Shown here one piece after another: positions 60,101-64,000 of a stretch of DNA of 64,000 nucleotides (its first letter is position 1; each line of letters begins with the position of its first letter). Location: NCBI GenBank assembly GCA_032622095.1, contig CP136061.1, positions 47,003,797-47,067,796 of the forward strand. The letters are read 5' to 3'. The notes under the pieces are model-generated. The model worked only from the letters and a program-made list of their open reading frames with translations, did not search any database and was not told where the DNA came from. The stretch comes from Siphonodentalium dalli (Eukaryota; Mollusca; Scaphopoda; Gadilida; Siphonodentaliidae). The position numbers and the translations under genes were made by a program.

Positions 60101-61629
60101 TGGGACACATGCGAACAAAGCATTCCACCTCTGCATTGGTTAGTTCTGGGACTAATTTCAGTTGCCTGTGGCCAATATATCCCGAACAGATGCACGTGAA
60201 AATTTACTTGATAGATTCCATGTGATTTATTTCATCAAAACTTGCCCAATCAATTATAACTTATAAGCGATGCATTTTAACACTTCTATGACTGGAGTTT
60301 CCTGCAATTAAGCGACAACCCTGTGCCAGTGCATTCTCTTATAAATGTGAGTCTCCCACAGAGAACATAGCTACCAAATTACAGTTATGAATCTGAAATC
60401 TTAACTGGTAAACAGGTCTGTTTGATCTGATTTCCATGCACGTTTGTATAAATGAAAGTATCAATGACACTAGCTCAAATTGGAGATGAGATCATTTCAT
60501 GTGTTACAGTCAAGGAGTACTTTGGAATGCAGAAAGTTGAAATACGGTACGGTCTGTAGCCCGTGTTAATGGATTGAATTTTGAAATCGACGCTGACAGC
60601 CATGTCTTTTTGCCGATACTCCAAAAATGATTCTTTCCCATTTACATGTTAACGTCAACATTCATAACAAATTTCATAATTATCAATCCAACAGTGCGAC
60701 CTTTAGCCCATGCTAATGGATTTACATTGTTTATAGATACATAATCAGGTTTGATGGTCCCCGTGTCATCCAGTAACAGCAACAATGGAATTTCACCGAA
60801 AGCTGATTAAGTTATCCAAGTTAGTTTATTACCAATAATATACTCACAACAATACTAATCACAATATCATATTTGCCGAAAAAAGTCCTATAATAACGTT
60901 TCTTGGCAGTTTGAACGATGAGCGAGTGTGGTTTACAACTTCCATATATGGCGATTCCTAGTTTAAATTTGAATTGAATAAAACATGATTAACGATTCGT
61001 AAATAAGTAGATGTATGTATCCGCACATCAACTATCACACCATACTGTATTCTTGTTGATAGTGATACTTTTCATCATCTTATATTTTGAAATTAATTTG
61101 CGATCGGCGCTTATGCAAATATGTTTATCCCTGAAGAAATAATAATTTAGGGGCCTTAAATCGGATTATGTATCCTTAATACTGAAAAGATGGCCGACCA
61201 TAACCATGTTTTTTGTCCGATTCATACCAATTAAAACTTTTCACGACAGAATGAAAGCGAATAATGAAAGTGTCAATGACACTTTAGCTCAACTTGGAAG
61301 GGAGAGGGGGTAATTTCATTTGCTACAGTCAATGGAGCGATGGGAATTCAGGAAGTTAAAATGCCTGAGTAATACAAATGTGATCATGGAGAGAGAGATA
61401 AATATAAAGTAAAATTAAAGATTGCTGCTGGTGGCCATGTTTTCCAATGAAATTCCAAATAGTTTTATAGCTCCCATACAGACCTCCTTGGACGAAGAGT
61501 TCCTCTTTGATTTCCTTTTCGAGTTGTACCGGAGTGATATACTCTTTTCCATCTAGCGTATACCAAACATCCAGTAGTTTGAGCTGTGTCAGCTTACTGA
61601 CGATCTCTATAACATTTCTCTCAGACAAT
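18803..61629 (-). CDS. UFL1: UFL1, UFM1-protein E3 ligase; 16 coding exons, first exon not in window
   Basis: Spliced coding sequence of 16 exons (61484-61629, 59848-59974, 58857-58971, 57262-57392, 56301-56359, 55286-55432, 54072-54247, 52551-52721, 51687-51789, 49364-49622, 44492-44658, 42850-42980, 42060-42140, 29744-29835, 29166-29377, 18803-18966), about 759 codons with every phase consistent. It aligns end to end with vertebrate UFL1 (794 residues in human) from the LSERN motif near human residue 27. UFL1 is the scaffold-type E3 that, with DDRGK1 and CDK5RAP3, transfers UFM1 from UFC1 to ER-bound ribosomes (RPL26) and other targets. It has no catalytic cysteine. The N-terminal helix and winged-helix repeats, the Lys/Gly-rich disordered linker, and the helical C-terminal half are all recognisable. 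The roughly 26 residues before LSERN must come from an upstream exon that I cannot find here. Confidence 0.95.
20203..23394. mobile_element. 3.2-kb element nested in the 8.3-kb element
   Basis: Inverted ends AGCGAGTTTGCGAT at 20203 and ATCGCAAACTCGCT at 23394, each followed inward by GGTACC/GGGTACGGG-rich sequence. The left subterminal part is itself a palindrome (about 20213-20289, GCGATTTCAAACGGGTACGG against its complement). The sequence on either side belongs to one interrupted copy of the left arm of the outer element, which proves insertion order. An open frame of 119 codons at 21778-22137 has no recognised similarity. Confidence 0.7.
20930..21797 (+). mobile_element. Tandem-core element ending in a perfect palindrome
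   Basis: Four to five diverged units beginning 'aaggggcataactc' (near 20939, 21111, 21284, 21455 and 21567) with 'gttatcatccggacaacaa' words, followed by gacggacgcccggacg and a perfect 24-bp palindrome at 21774-21797 (arms ACTTGTGGGGT). Same architecture as 7960-8502. It lies inside the 3.2-kb nested element. Confidence 0.6.
24350..26100. repeat. Diverged tandem repeat, period about 195 bp
   Basis: The word 'tttttgtaaagtg' recurs near 24590, 24771, 24973, 25157, 25354, 25556 and 25770, each followed by a 'ttcgggaaccaa..ccatc' type segment and preceded by 'ttcaagactt.aaatggg'. About nine units are visible, all strongly diverged. It forms the centre of the 8.3-kb element. Confidence 0.65.
27316..29165. 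other. UFL1 intron 16, part without gene
   Basis: A family F fragment lies near 27845-27915 and a near-perfect hairpin at about 28697-28756 (arms ataaatttgattcacaac). No other exon with phase 1 at both ends and similarity to UFL1 was seen. Confidence 0.4.
29166..29377 (-). CDS. UFL1: UFL1 exon 16
   Basis: Encodes [20 protein letters not shown] then [20 protein letters not shown] and [14 protein letters not shown]. Human has [30 protein letters not shown] and APGRCVPQIIAFL. Acceptor ttttcag, donor CAAG followed by GTGAGT, phase 1. Confidence 0.95.
29744..29835 (-). CDS. UFL1: UFL1 exon 15, followed by a GC-AG intron
   Basis: Encodes [20 protein letters not shown] and [10 protein letters not shown]; human has [20 protein letters not shown] and KRGDKKRE. 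Acceptor tttgttag. The donor is GCAAGT after AAAG, a strong match to the minor GC donor consensus, and no usable GT lies where phase 2 and the next exon require it. Confidence 0.92.
29964..30507. mobile_element. G-capped miniature element with 7-bp target duplication
   Basis: Starts CAGGGGGGGG and ends CCCCCCCCCTG; further inward both ends carry ATTC, a poly-A/T run and GGCACGTATGGC or its complement. ACTCATT flanks it on both sides (29957-29963 and 30508-30514). The middle includes a piece related to the 165-bp satellite (gctgccagcggccatcttgg). It lies in UFL1 intron 14, near exon 15. Confidence 0.7.
30720..31096. mobile_element. Family A palindromic element with 8-bp target duplication
   Basis: Ends caagcctgagtttagtgtg and its inverted copy; CTTAACAG flanks both sides (30712-30719 and 31097-31104). 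The second palindromic module is shortened. Located in UFL1 intron 14. Confidence 0.75.
31175..31322. mobile_element. Family A palindromic element, single module, with target duplication
   Basis: About 148 bp, starting caagtctgg and ending ccagacttg, with one palindromic module. ATTGAGT is repeated on both sides. This solo-module form shows that one module with the ends is enough to transpose. Confidence 0.7.
31743..31805 (-). CDS. Candidate cassette exon in UFL1 intron 14 (63 bp), uncertain
   Basis: Acceptor tgtattag and donor GATG followed by GTAAGT enclose 63 bp (21 codons) without a stop in the UFL1 phase ([20 protein letters not shown]). Vertebrate UFL1 has no residues here, and exons 14 and 15 join directly in register with human. 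In another frame the segment reads [19 protein letters not shown], which looks more protein-like but would need phase-1 introns. It could be an optional insert, an exon of something else, or chance. Confidence 0.25.
32531..33240. mobile_element. Insertion in family B element, with 170-bp palindrome
   Basis: Interrupts the family B sequence at 'gataaata'. Its left 175 bp (about 32531-32705) is a palindrome with arms of about 75 bp (tgtgttata, cacaatgtgtttgta, cgaggctagttttcgtg). The rest, about 32698-33242, has short inverted ends (ATTTATCTACCATT and AATGGTAGATAAAT). No coding potential recognised. Confidence 0.6.
33455..34204. repeat. 165-bp satellite array, left part
   Basis: About 4.5 units with agtaaaatccaagatggctg, ggcggccatgttttttggc, ctcgttcccatctacatg and ggtacgacctgtagcccgtg. 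Period is 164-166 bp. The array is broken at 34204 and resumes at 39694 at the next base of the unit. Confidence 0.85.
34205..34568. mobile_element. 364-bp miniature element with about 60-bp perfect inverted ends
   Basis: The left end aaaaatataatttttatatt through aagggaagcccgaaactg reappears inverted at 34509-34568. The inside (about 34266-34440) is an inverted copy of 39480-39665, the right subterminal part of the neighbouring 5.1-kb element, so it is a shortened relative of that element. Confidence 0.7.
34564..39693. mobile_element. 5.1-kb terminal-inverted-repeat element, degenerate
   Basis: Inverted ends of about 40 bp start TTTTTCCGCCAAGGAGAAGC at 34564 and end with the complement at 39693. 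The inside is GC-richer than its surroundings between 34740 and 36450 and contains diverged repeats of one segment (near 34970-35110, 35740-35900 and weakly 36740-36870). Their minus-strand reading shares GDSGNQSS and SLSR words with frames broken by stops and shifts. A second set of diverged repeats (acaatataaatg) runs from 36860 to 37600. No transposase domain could be named. Confidence 0.6.
39694..41190. repeat. 165-bp satellite array, right part
   Basis: About nine units of the same satellite as 33455-34204. Two unit types occur: most begin agtcatacaaagagtaaaat, while others read attgaattttgaaatcaaag followed by atggccactggcggcc. They are mixed in a loose A-A-B order. Continuous with the left part if the 34205-39693 insertion is removed. 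Confidence 0.85.
41338..41445. other. UFL1 intron 14, short transition
   Basis: Contains two worn copies of the 72-bp unit theme (aatacttactctaacc, ctctttatat) at about 41385-41445, suggesting the array once extended further or that this is its older edge. Confidence 0.5.
41446..41476. repeat. (TA)n microsatellite
   Basis: About 15 TA repeats directly at the far end of the 72-bp array, in the position of the cttTATATA segment of the unit. It probably grew from that segment. Confidence 0.9.
41484..42059 (-). repeat. 72-bp minisatellite carrying eight extra copies of the exon 14 splice donor
   Basis: Eight exact 72-bp periods follow exon 14 on the minus strand. Each unit holds the last 30 bp of the exon ([10 protein letters not shown]), the donor GTAAGT, and 42 bp of intron. 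Extra donors start just after 41988, 41916, 41844, 41772, 41700, 41628, 41556 and 41484 (the last in the variant form GGCAGA before GTAAGT). The exon 14 frame stays open through all units, so any donor keeps phase 0 and would add multiples of 24 residues. Confidence 0.9.
42060..42140 (-). CDS. UFL1: UFL1 exon 14, with a donor that has been tandemly amplified
   Basis: 27 codons: [20 protein letters not shown] and NGSLSGK, matching human [20 protein letters not shown]. Acceptor tttttag, donor GGCAAA followed by GTAAGT, phase 0. The last 30 bp of the exon, the donor and the first 42 bp of the intron form the 72-bp unit repeated eight more times down to 41484. Each repeat keeps a donor in the same phase, so the exon end shown here (the first donor) is my choice and gives the closest match to vertebrate length. 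Confidence 0.9.
42455..42720. mobile_element. Family F element, partial
   Basis: Carries gtcatttgttgaacttattt, 'attctaatgtattcttttataactgg' and 'agtatagaaagggt' segments of family F. Located in UFL1 intron 13 between exons 14 and 13. A G-run precedes it at about 42417-42428. Confidence 0.5.
42850..42980 (-). CDS. UFL1: UFL1 exon 13
   Basis: Encodes [20 protein letters not shown] and [20 protein letters not shown] then LTAE; human has [20 protein letters not shown]. Acceptor tttcag, donor GAG followed by GTAAAT, phase 0. Confidence 0.92.
42981..43818. other. UFL1 intron 12, part without gene
   Basis: No exon, tandem repeat or transposon boundary seen. Confidence 0.4.
43819..44274. mobile_element. 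Family A palindromic element, full form, with 8-bp target duplication
   Basis: Two palindromic modules around the central segment (gtgatgttcacccattggga). TGGCACTT flanks it on both sides (43811-43818 and 44275-44282). In UFL1 intron 12, about 220 bp from exon 12. Confidence 0.8.
44492..44658 (-). CDS. UFL1: UFL1 exon 12
   Basis: Encodes [20 protein letters not shown] through [20 protein letters not shown] and MKLLE. Human has PLNKTYLEVVRSVFMSSTT and [20 protein letters not shown]. Acceptor attgcag, donor GAGC followed by GTAAGT, phase 1. Confidence 0.94.
45060..47670. mobile_element. 2.6-kb DNA transposon, 5-bp target duplication, empty site known
   Basis: Ends CAGGGTTTCCGC and GCGGAAACCCTG, flanked by TACAC (45055-45059 and 47671-47675). 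The surrounding repeat occurs without the insertion near 31450-31490 (aacatcatacactgttt), so the empty site is directly visible. The inside has a run of 28 G at 45103-45130, a GC-rich half, and no recognisable transposase. The superfamily is open: 5-bp duplications occur in some hAT-related and other groups. In UFL1 intron 11. Confidence 0.8.
47676..48021. repeat. Dispersed repeat also present near 31460-31680
   Basis: Words such as gagatacagttgttcc, agccactgctg and actcaattgtccactgacag recur in the same order near 31480-31680. Together with 44925-45059 this is the repeat into which the 2.6-kb element inserted. Confidence 0.65.
48030..49134 (+). mobile_element. hAT-type non-autonomous transposon, 1.1 kb
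   Basis: Inverted ends TAGGGTCCTGCGAAT at 48030 and ATTCACAGGACCCTA at 49134, flanked by the perfect 8-bp duplication CTGCAAGC (48022-48029 and 49135-49142). Subterminal 'attcgattcg' repeats lie on both sides; similar words occur near 31960-32040. The 8-bp duplication, the end sequence and an internal BED-type finger together fit the hAT superfamily. Confidence 0.85.
48476..48736 (+). pseudogene. Decayed BED zinc-finger fragment of a hAT transposase
   Basis: Reads [20 protein letters not shown] then [20 protein letters not shown] and KKHPALHKQ, with the order Trp, Tyr-Phe, Cys-x2-Cys, Thr-Thr and His-Pro seen in BED fingers of hAT transposases. The first zinc-binding His of the usual HL pair is Arg (NRL), and the catalytic region is missing. 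Length is 86 codons against more than 500 for a full transposase. Not expected to be functional. Confidence 0.65.
49137..49358. mobile_element. Family A palindromic element abutting the exon 11 splice donor
   Basis: Carries the two palindromic modules in shortened form. On the minus strand its end lies about 5 bp inside intron 11, directly after the donor GTATGC. The hAT element at 48030-49134 is inserted at its other end. Confidence 0.65.
49364..49622 (-). CDS. UFL1: UFL1 exon 11
   Basis: Encodes a Gly/Ser/Lys-rich linker ([19 protein letters not shown], then [17 protein letters not shown]) followed by [16 protein letters not shown] and [15 protein letters not shown]. Human has [42 protein letters not shown] and APEEFISELAEYL. 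Donor CACAG followed by GTATGC. A family A element starts about 5 bp into the following intron. Confidence 0.93.
49648..49892. mobile_element. Family E palindromic element, complete
   Basis: Left end ttaacccttcaatgactgg and right end gtcatgaaaggtttaa are inverted; the inside has repeated gcattctcttatatatg words. TTAA-like ends suggest a TTAA target. In UFL1 intron 10. Confidence 0.65.
50301..50715. mobile_element. TTAA-flanked miniature element (family B)
   Basis: TTAA at 50301-50304 and 50712-50715, left AAGGTACTCAATCGG, right CGGATTGAGTAACT. Inside it shares gataactctaaaa, acaaaatgttgataaataa and gattctgataact with other copies. In UFL1 intron 10. Confidence 0.75.
50757..50940. mobile_element. 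Family F element, partial
   Basis: Contains ttaacccttcccttactgaa, acattggaatggtctattt and ggagggatgttcagg words of family F. In UFL1 intron 10, next to a family A copy. Confidence 0.45.
50944..51289. mobile_element. Family A palindromic element
   Basis: Ends caacccttgaaatactg and caaggcttg with two palindromic modules and a shortened centre. No target duplication recognised. In UFL1 intron 10, about 400 bp from exon 10. Confidence 0.65.
51687..51789 (-). CDS. UFL1: UFL1 exon 10 (disordered linker)
   Basis: Encodes [20 protein letters not shown] and [10 protein letters not shown], a Ser/Lys-rich linker corresponding to the human [20 protein letters not shown] region. Acceptor ttcaag, donor GCTG followed by GTATGT, phase 1. 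Low sequence conservation is normal for this part of the family; placement rests on phase, order and composition. Confidence 0.85.
51790..52550. other. UFL1 intron 9
   Basis: Holds worn 'aataactctgtgaaaatga' type repeats around 52120-52430 related to the tandem-core elements. No further exon. Confidence 0.4.
52551..52721 (-). CDS. UFL1: UFL1 exon 9
   Basis: 57 codons: [20 protein letters not shown] ... [20 protein letters not shown] ... ASKADH. Human has [20 protein letters not shown] and [20 protein letters not shown]. Acceptor ttttcag, donor CAT followed by GTAAGT; both ends are in phase 0. Confidence 0.92.
52740..53500 (+). mobile_element. Tandem-core element with palindromic 3' end
   Basis: Begins near aagaggtgtgcactcgcgtg and contains two or three diverged cores (ttattgaaatcggttcatat), then cagacagacggatgg and gacggacagacg, then a palindrome at 53474-53500 (arms ACCCCCATTTTC with one mismatch). 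Same architecture as 7960-8502 and 20930-21797. Located in UFL1 intron 8, starting 18 bp upstream of the exon 9 acceptor end. Confidence 0.6.
53745..53905. mobile_element. Family E palindromic element, inverted orientation
   Basis: Contains ggctccctatgggagactcg and ccagtcatggaagggttaa. In UFL1 intron 8. Confidence 0.6.
54072..54247 (-). CDS. UFL1: UFL1 exon 8
   Basis: Encodes [20 protein letters not shown] then [20 protein letters not shown] and [11 protein letters not shown]. Human has [37 protein letters not shown] and SSGTWVDI. Acceptor ttttgtag, donor ATG followed by GTAAAT, phase 0. Confidence 0.93.
54248..54734. other. UFL1 intron 7, part without gene
   Basis: No further exon or clear element. 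Confidence 0.4.
54735..55268. mobile_element. Family F element with internal tandem repeats
   Basis: Four to five tandem units of about 80 bp (agtttaaccctttctatact, gatgagtagttatccctta, ggaaatgttcagataataag), then an inverted segment ending aatccatttagtatagaaag. In UFL1 intron 7, ending about 20 bp from exon 7. Confidence 0.65.
55286..55432 (-). CDS. UFL1: UFL1 exon 7
   Basis: Encodes [20 protein letters not shown] through [10 protein letters not shown] and [12 protein letters not shown]; human SVLEELVNSGRLRGTVVGG, FVPDIYSRT and WVDSFFRQNGYL. Acceptor atttcag, donor CTCG followed by GTATAA, phase 1. A family A element begins 52 bp upstream of the acceptor. Confidence 0.94.
55485..55934. mobile_element. 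Family A palindromic element, full form
   Basis: 450 bp, left caagcctgaatatagtgtg, right inverted end caatgcttg, both palindromic modules and the full centre present. It starts 52 bp upstream of the exon 7 acceptor. In UFL1 intron 6. Confidence 0.75.
56301..56359 (-). CDS. UFL1: UFL1 exon 6 (59 bp)
   Basis: A short exon encoding [19 protein letters not shown], matching human PTAVNSLISKYGFQEQLLY. Acceptor tttttcag, donor TTTT followed by GTAAGT, phase 1. It was found by joining phases between exons 5 and 7; similarity and phase agree on both sides. Confidence 0.9.
56568..57040. mobile_element. Truncated family B element joined to a tandem-core fragment
   Basis: 56568-56785 has the left half of family B (ttaaaggtactcaatccgat, gatggataactctaaaatca). 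It is followed by about two cores with ttatcatccggaaacaa and gggcgataactctgg and a gacagacagactgacc tail. In UFL1 intron 5. Confidence 0.55.
57262..57392 (-). CDS. UFL1: UFL1 exon 5
   Basis: Encodes [20 protein letters not shown] then [20 protein letters not shown] and AITR. Human has [20 protein letters not shown] and GLFSAITRP. Acceptor ttttcag, donor ACGAG followed by GTAAGA, phase 2. Confidence 0.93.
57393..58433. other. UFL1 intron 4, part without gene
   Basis: No exon, tandem repeat or transposon boundary seen in this kilobase. Confidence 0.4.
58434..58819. mobile_element. Family A palindromic element with 8-bp target duplication
   Basis: Left end caagagccttgaaatagtg, right end caaggctttg, with TAGATGAA on both sides. 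The first module is shortened. It ends 37 bp from the exon 4 donor. In UFL1 intron 4. Confidence 0.75.
58857..58971 (-). CDS. UFL1: UFL1 exon 4
   Basis: Encodes [20 protein letters not shown] through LPTDFLKE; human [20 protein letters not shown] and LPGNFL. Acceptor tttgcag at 58972 side; donor GAG followed by GTTTGT, phase 0. A 27-bp minisatellite lies about 60 bp upstream in intron 3, and its minus-strand frame runs open into this exon. Confidence 0.92.
59030..59475 (-). repeat. 27-bp minisatellite, 16 copies, upstream of UFL1 exon 4
   Basis: Unit on the minus strand: ctaacaatatagcagtacag followed by tatactt. Differences between units are mostly one C/T site. The array ends about 60 bp upstream of the exon 4 acceptor. 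Each unit contains CTAAC, which fits the animal branch-point pattern (yTnAy), followed 10-15 bp later by CAG. The minus frame is open through the array and on into exon 4, since 27 is a multiple of three. Confidence 0.9.
59848..59974 (-). CDS. UFL1: UFL1 exon 3
   Basis: Encodes [20 protein letters not shown] through [10 protein letters not shown]; human [20 protein letters not shown] and LVLGQLID. The acceptor tttttag joins exon 2 to restore Gly-Gly-Arg exactly as in human. Donor GATAG followed by GTATGT, phase 2. Confidence 0.93.
59975..60726. other. UFL1 intron 2, repeat fragments only
   Basis: A family E fragment lies at 60282-60365 and a left end of the tandem-core family with one core at about 60450-60725 (aaagtatcaatgacactagc). 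No exon. Confidence 0.45.
60727..61180. mobile_element. Diverged TTAA-type miniature element
   Basis: Left end tttatagatacataatcagg and right end cggattatgtatccttaa are inverted and related to family B ends. In UFL1 intron 2. A tandem-core left end follows near 61272. Confidence 0.5.
61484..61629 (-). CDS. UFL1: UFL1 exon 2
   Basis: Encodes [19 protein letters not shown] through [10 protein letters not shown] to ELFVQG, the start of the winged-helix part. Human has LSERNCIEIVNKL and [10 protein letters not shown]. Acceptor tag at 61632-61630; donor GTCTGT after GGAG. The exon begins with one base completing an Arg-type codon and ends in phase 1. The first coding exon (about 26 residues, including the helix that pairs with DDRGK1 in the known complex) should lie upstream. 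Confidence 0.93.
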
Positions 61630-62628
61630 CTACAAAATAAAGCAATCTAACTTAACGGACATGGCTTGTACCAACCCCAAAACTATGCATACATAATTTG
61701 GTAACTATGATCATATCTCAATATGGGGAATTTGTTGACATAGCGCTGAAAATACAGGTTTTATTTTTAGTTATATTTGAGATTTCTTCATTTTTGCCGG
61801 TGTAACACGTCATCTCCCCCCCCCCCCCCCCCCCCCCACAGGATATCTTCTGAAATGGCCAGAAATTTTTTTTTTTTTATTAAAAAATTTTTTTATTAAT
61901 TTTTGTTTTATTTAAAAACAAAAAATGACAAAATTAGTTTTTTCACGAATTTGATTGTCTGTTCATGAAATGACCAGAAATTTTTATTTTTTTTAATTCA
62001 AATTTTTTCTTTTCTTTCAAACGTCCAGGCTTGGATATTCCACCCCCCCACCCCGCACCTACATGACAAATAAATCATTGTATGGATTTATTGCTTGTTT
62101 TGCTTTATATAGTCATGAAACAGTGAGAAATTAACATCTTCAGAGAAAAAGTTTTTTGAGTCAGGGTTTGGGGGGGGGGGGGGGGAAATGTCCAGGTCAG
62201 GATATTCCCCCCCCCCCACCCAGCACCTACACCTATATAAAGCTCGTTTTGCTTTATATAGTCATGAAATTAAAATTTCTCGCTGTTTCATGACTATATA
62301 AAGCAAAACGAGCGATAAAACCATAAGATTATTTTTTTGTCATGTAGGTGCTAGGTGGGGGGAAGATATCCTGACCTGGACATCTTCCCCCCACCCCAAA
62401 CCCTGACTCAAAAAACTTGTTCTCAGAAGAAGTTAATTTCTCGCTGTTTCATGACTATATAAAGCAAAACAAGCGATAAAACCATAAGATTATTTTTTTG
62501 TCATGTAGGTGCTAGGTGGGGGGAAGATATCCTGACCTGGACATTTGATACATTTTCAAAACGTTGGCCTCACAACCCGTACAGATATGAATCATATGAT
62601 AAACATCAGTCATAAAAGTTTTCCCAAC
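61630..62628. other. UFL1 intron 1, low-complexity and inverted repeats
   Basis: Contains a 22-base C run at 61816-61837, C/G-rich segments flanking cctgacctggac words in both orientations (62150-62540), and a near-perfect hairpin at about 62232-62312 (arms cgttttgctttatatagtca). No exon 1 candidate is visible. Confidence 0.5.
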
Positions 62629-63055
62629 TCGTATATTGTTAAGTACCCACCCACCTCCCCATCCCGCCACCTATAGTATCTTATGCGCCGCAGGCGCTCG
62701 TATATTGGTAAGTACCCACCCACCTCCCCATCCGCACCTATAGTATCTTATGCGCCGCAGGCGCTCGTATATTGGTAAGTACCCCGCCACCTCCCCATCC
62801 CGCCACCTATAGTATCTTATGCGCCGCAGGCGCTCGTATATTGGTAAGTACCCACCCACCCACCTCCCCATCCCGCCACCTATAGTATCTTATGCGCCGC
62901 AGGCGCTCGTATATTGTTAAGTACCCACCCACCTCCCCATCCCGCCACCTATAGTATCTTATGCGCCGCAGGCGCTCGTATATTGGTAAGTACCCACCCA
63001 CCTCCCCGCCACCTATAGTATCTTATGCGCCGCAGGCGCTCGTATATTGATACTC
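62629..63055. repeat. Minisatellite, about 69-bp unit, six copies
   Basis: The unit contains ctcgtatattggtaagtacc, a cccaccY-rich stretch, and atcttatgcgccgcaggcgc. Length varies from about 66 to 73 bp by changes in the CCCA repeats. Each unit has the palindrome GCGCCGCAGGCGC and, on the plus strand, ATTGGTAAGT, which resembles a splice donor. The plus strand is opposite to UFL1, so this is probably fortuitous. Confidence 0.85.
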
Positions 63056-64000
63056 TAGCGTGGAGCATATTCAGCTCCCATCAAATTTTAGAGGTGATAA
63101 TATGCTTTTATATCATAATAAAGAGCAGCTCAGCCTCGTATCAGACTTTAGAGGAGGAAATCTGTTAATTTCCCACAACAAGGAGAACAAGCCGATTAGC
63201 CGAAGAGGGAAGACAGTTAATTCCAATCTACATAGTTTTTATGAACCCTACTCTAAAACAGTTTTGGTGTTTCGTGGTGTCAGACTTATTGTTATTGCCT
63301 ACTCCGTGGTACGCAACGATATCCTTACATTGTTTGGTTTTAGAGTTGTCCTTCCTCAAGGCTTCCTGTATTGGAACCTCATAGCAGGGAACTTAAAAGC
63401 GACTGCTAGATAGAGTTATCCTCCTTTCACCCCCTGCATGCACACAGTGCAACATGATGATCGCCATGGAGTCAAATTCTCCGTGACGTTGTTTAGAATG
63501 AAAGAAACGGAACGCTCAGTCACTGAACGTCTCTGGTCCACTGTGGGTAATCTGACAAAACTGACATAATACTGTCATATTATGACACGCCCATTTTGAC
63601 TGAGAAATTCGCCATAACCAATTGAAAACTTCAAAAGCGGAATAGCACGTGATCGCTGAACATCTGCTATCACGTGTGCTGTATACACATGTGTCGGCAC
63701 ATTAAAAGAAAAACCGCTGTGACGTGAAACCAAGACGGAACTAGATTACTCTGTCGGCCCGACCTCAAAAGACGCCGCAACTGAAAGTTACATTGTCACA
63801 AATGTTTGCGTGGGTGGGATTCTGGGTTAGATTAGTGCTGTAAATACGGTGCAAAATATTGCCTCTTAAGTTGAGATAAGTTCTTTGCAAATACGCTGTA
63901 TGCCAGCGTTCTTGTGTTGTATAATATGCATTGTTATTTGAACTAAAAAAGTCAATTAATCGACACCACTGAGTCACTGACAATTGTTCGATTATTCCCA
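63056..64000. other. Right end of window, no supported gene
   Basis: A plus-strand open frame of 117 codons at 63060-63413 has a twofold internal repeat (FRGDNMLLYHNKE and FRGGNLLISHNKE) but no recognised family and no splice context. The first exon of UFL1 should lie in or beyond this stretch; I searched for the expected N-terminal helix on the minus strand and did not find it. Confidence 0.4.

Noticed and set aside
63060-63413. 117-codon plus-strand frame as a real gene
   Set aside because: No family recognised, no splice or promoter context, and it borders a minisatellite. Noted but not called as a gene.
61630-64000. UFL1 exon 1 somewhere in this stretch
   Set aside because: I looked on the minus strand for a start codon, the conserved N-terminal helix and a phase-2 donor, and found none. 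It is probably beyond the window.

Overview
This is a eukaryotic nuclear window: AT-rich, intron-rich and crowded with repeats. Dispersed tandem-core repeats containing 'gggccataactc' or 'gagctaaaa' motifs, followed by short ACAG/ACGG tracts and a terminal palindrome, resemble elements I know from bivalve molluscs. My inference is a marine mollusc, most likely a bivalve; no species can be named. There is no sign of bacterial or viral genes.

The window is dominated by one protein gene on the minus strand, the orthologue of UFL1, the UFM1-protein E3 ligase. I assembled 16 coding exons (called 2 to 17 here, because the short first exon is not in view) from 61629 down to the stop codon at 18803. 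All splice phases agree. They give about 759 residues that follow the order of vertebrate UFL1 from its LSERN motif to the C-terminus. Fifteen introns cover about 40 kb; one uses a GC donor. Two introns carry in-frame minisatellites at splice sites: a 72-bp array that multiplies the 5' splice site of exon 14 (41484-42059), and a 27-bp array of 16 copies just upstream of exon 4 (59030-59475).

At the far left, 1306-1510 on the minus strand looks like the first coding exon of a second, unrecognised gene leaving the window. It has a CpG-rich upstream region and a decayed partial copy of its 3' end beside it.

Everything else is repetitive or without visible genes. At 8663-11113 lies a 48-bp satellite of about 51 copies. 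From 11 to 18.8 kb lie miniature elements with long inverted repeats. Intron 16 holds an 8.3-kb long-inverted-repeat element (19038-27310) with a second element nested in it. Intron 14 holds a layered stack: a TTAA-flanked miniature element (32251-41337) split by one insertion at 32.5-33.2 kb and by an 8-kb tandem-core element (33.3-41.3 kb), the latter itself interrupted by a 5-kb terminal-inverted-repeat element. Intron 11 holds two well-bounded transposons: 45060-47670 (5-bp target duplication, with an empty site present elsewhere in the window) and 48030-49134 (8-bp duplication, hAT-like, with a decayed BED finger). One palindromic family with 8-bp target duplications occurs at least 12 times, several copies lying within about 50 bp of UFL1 exon boundaries.
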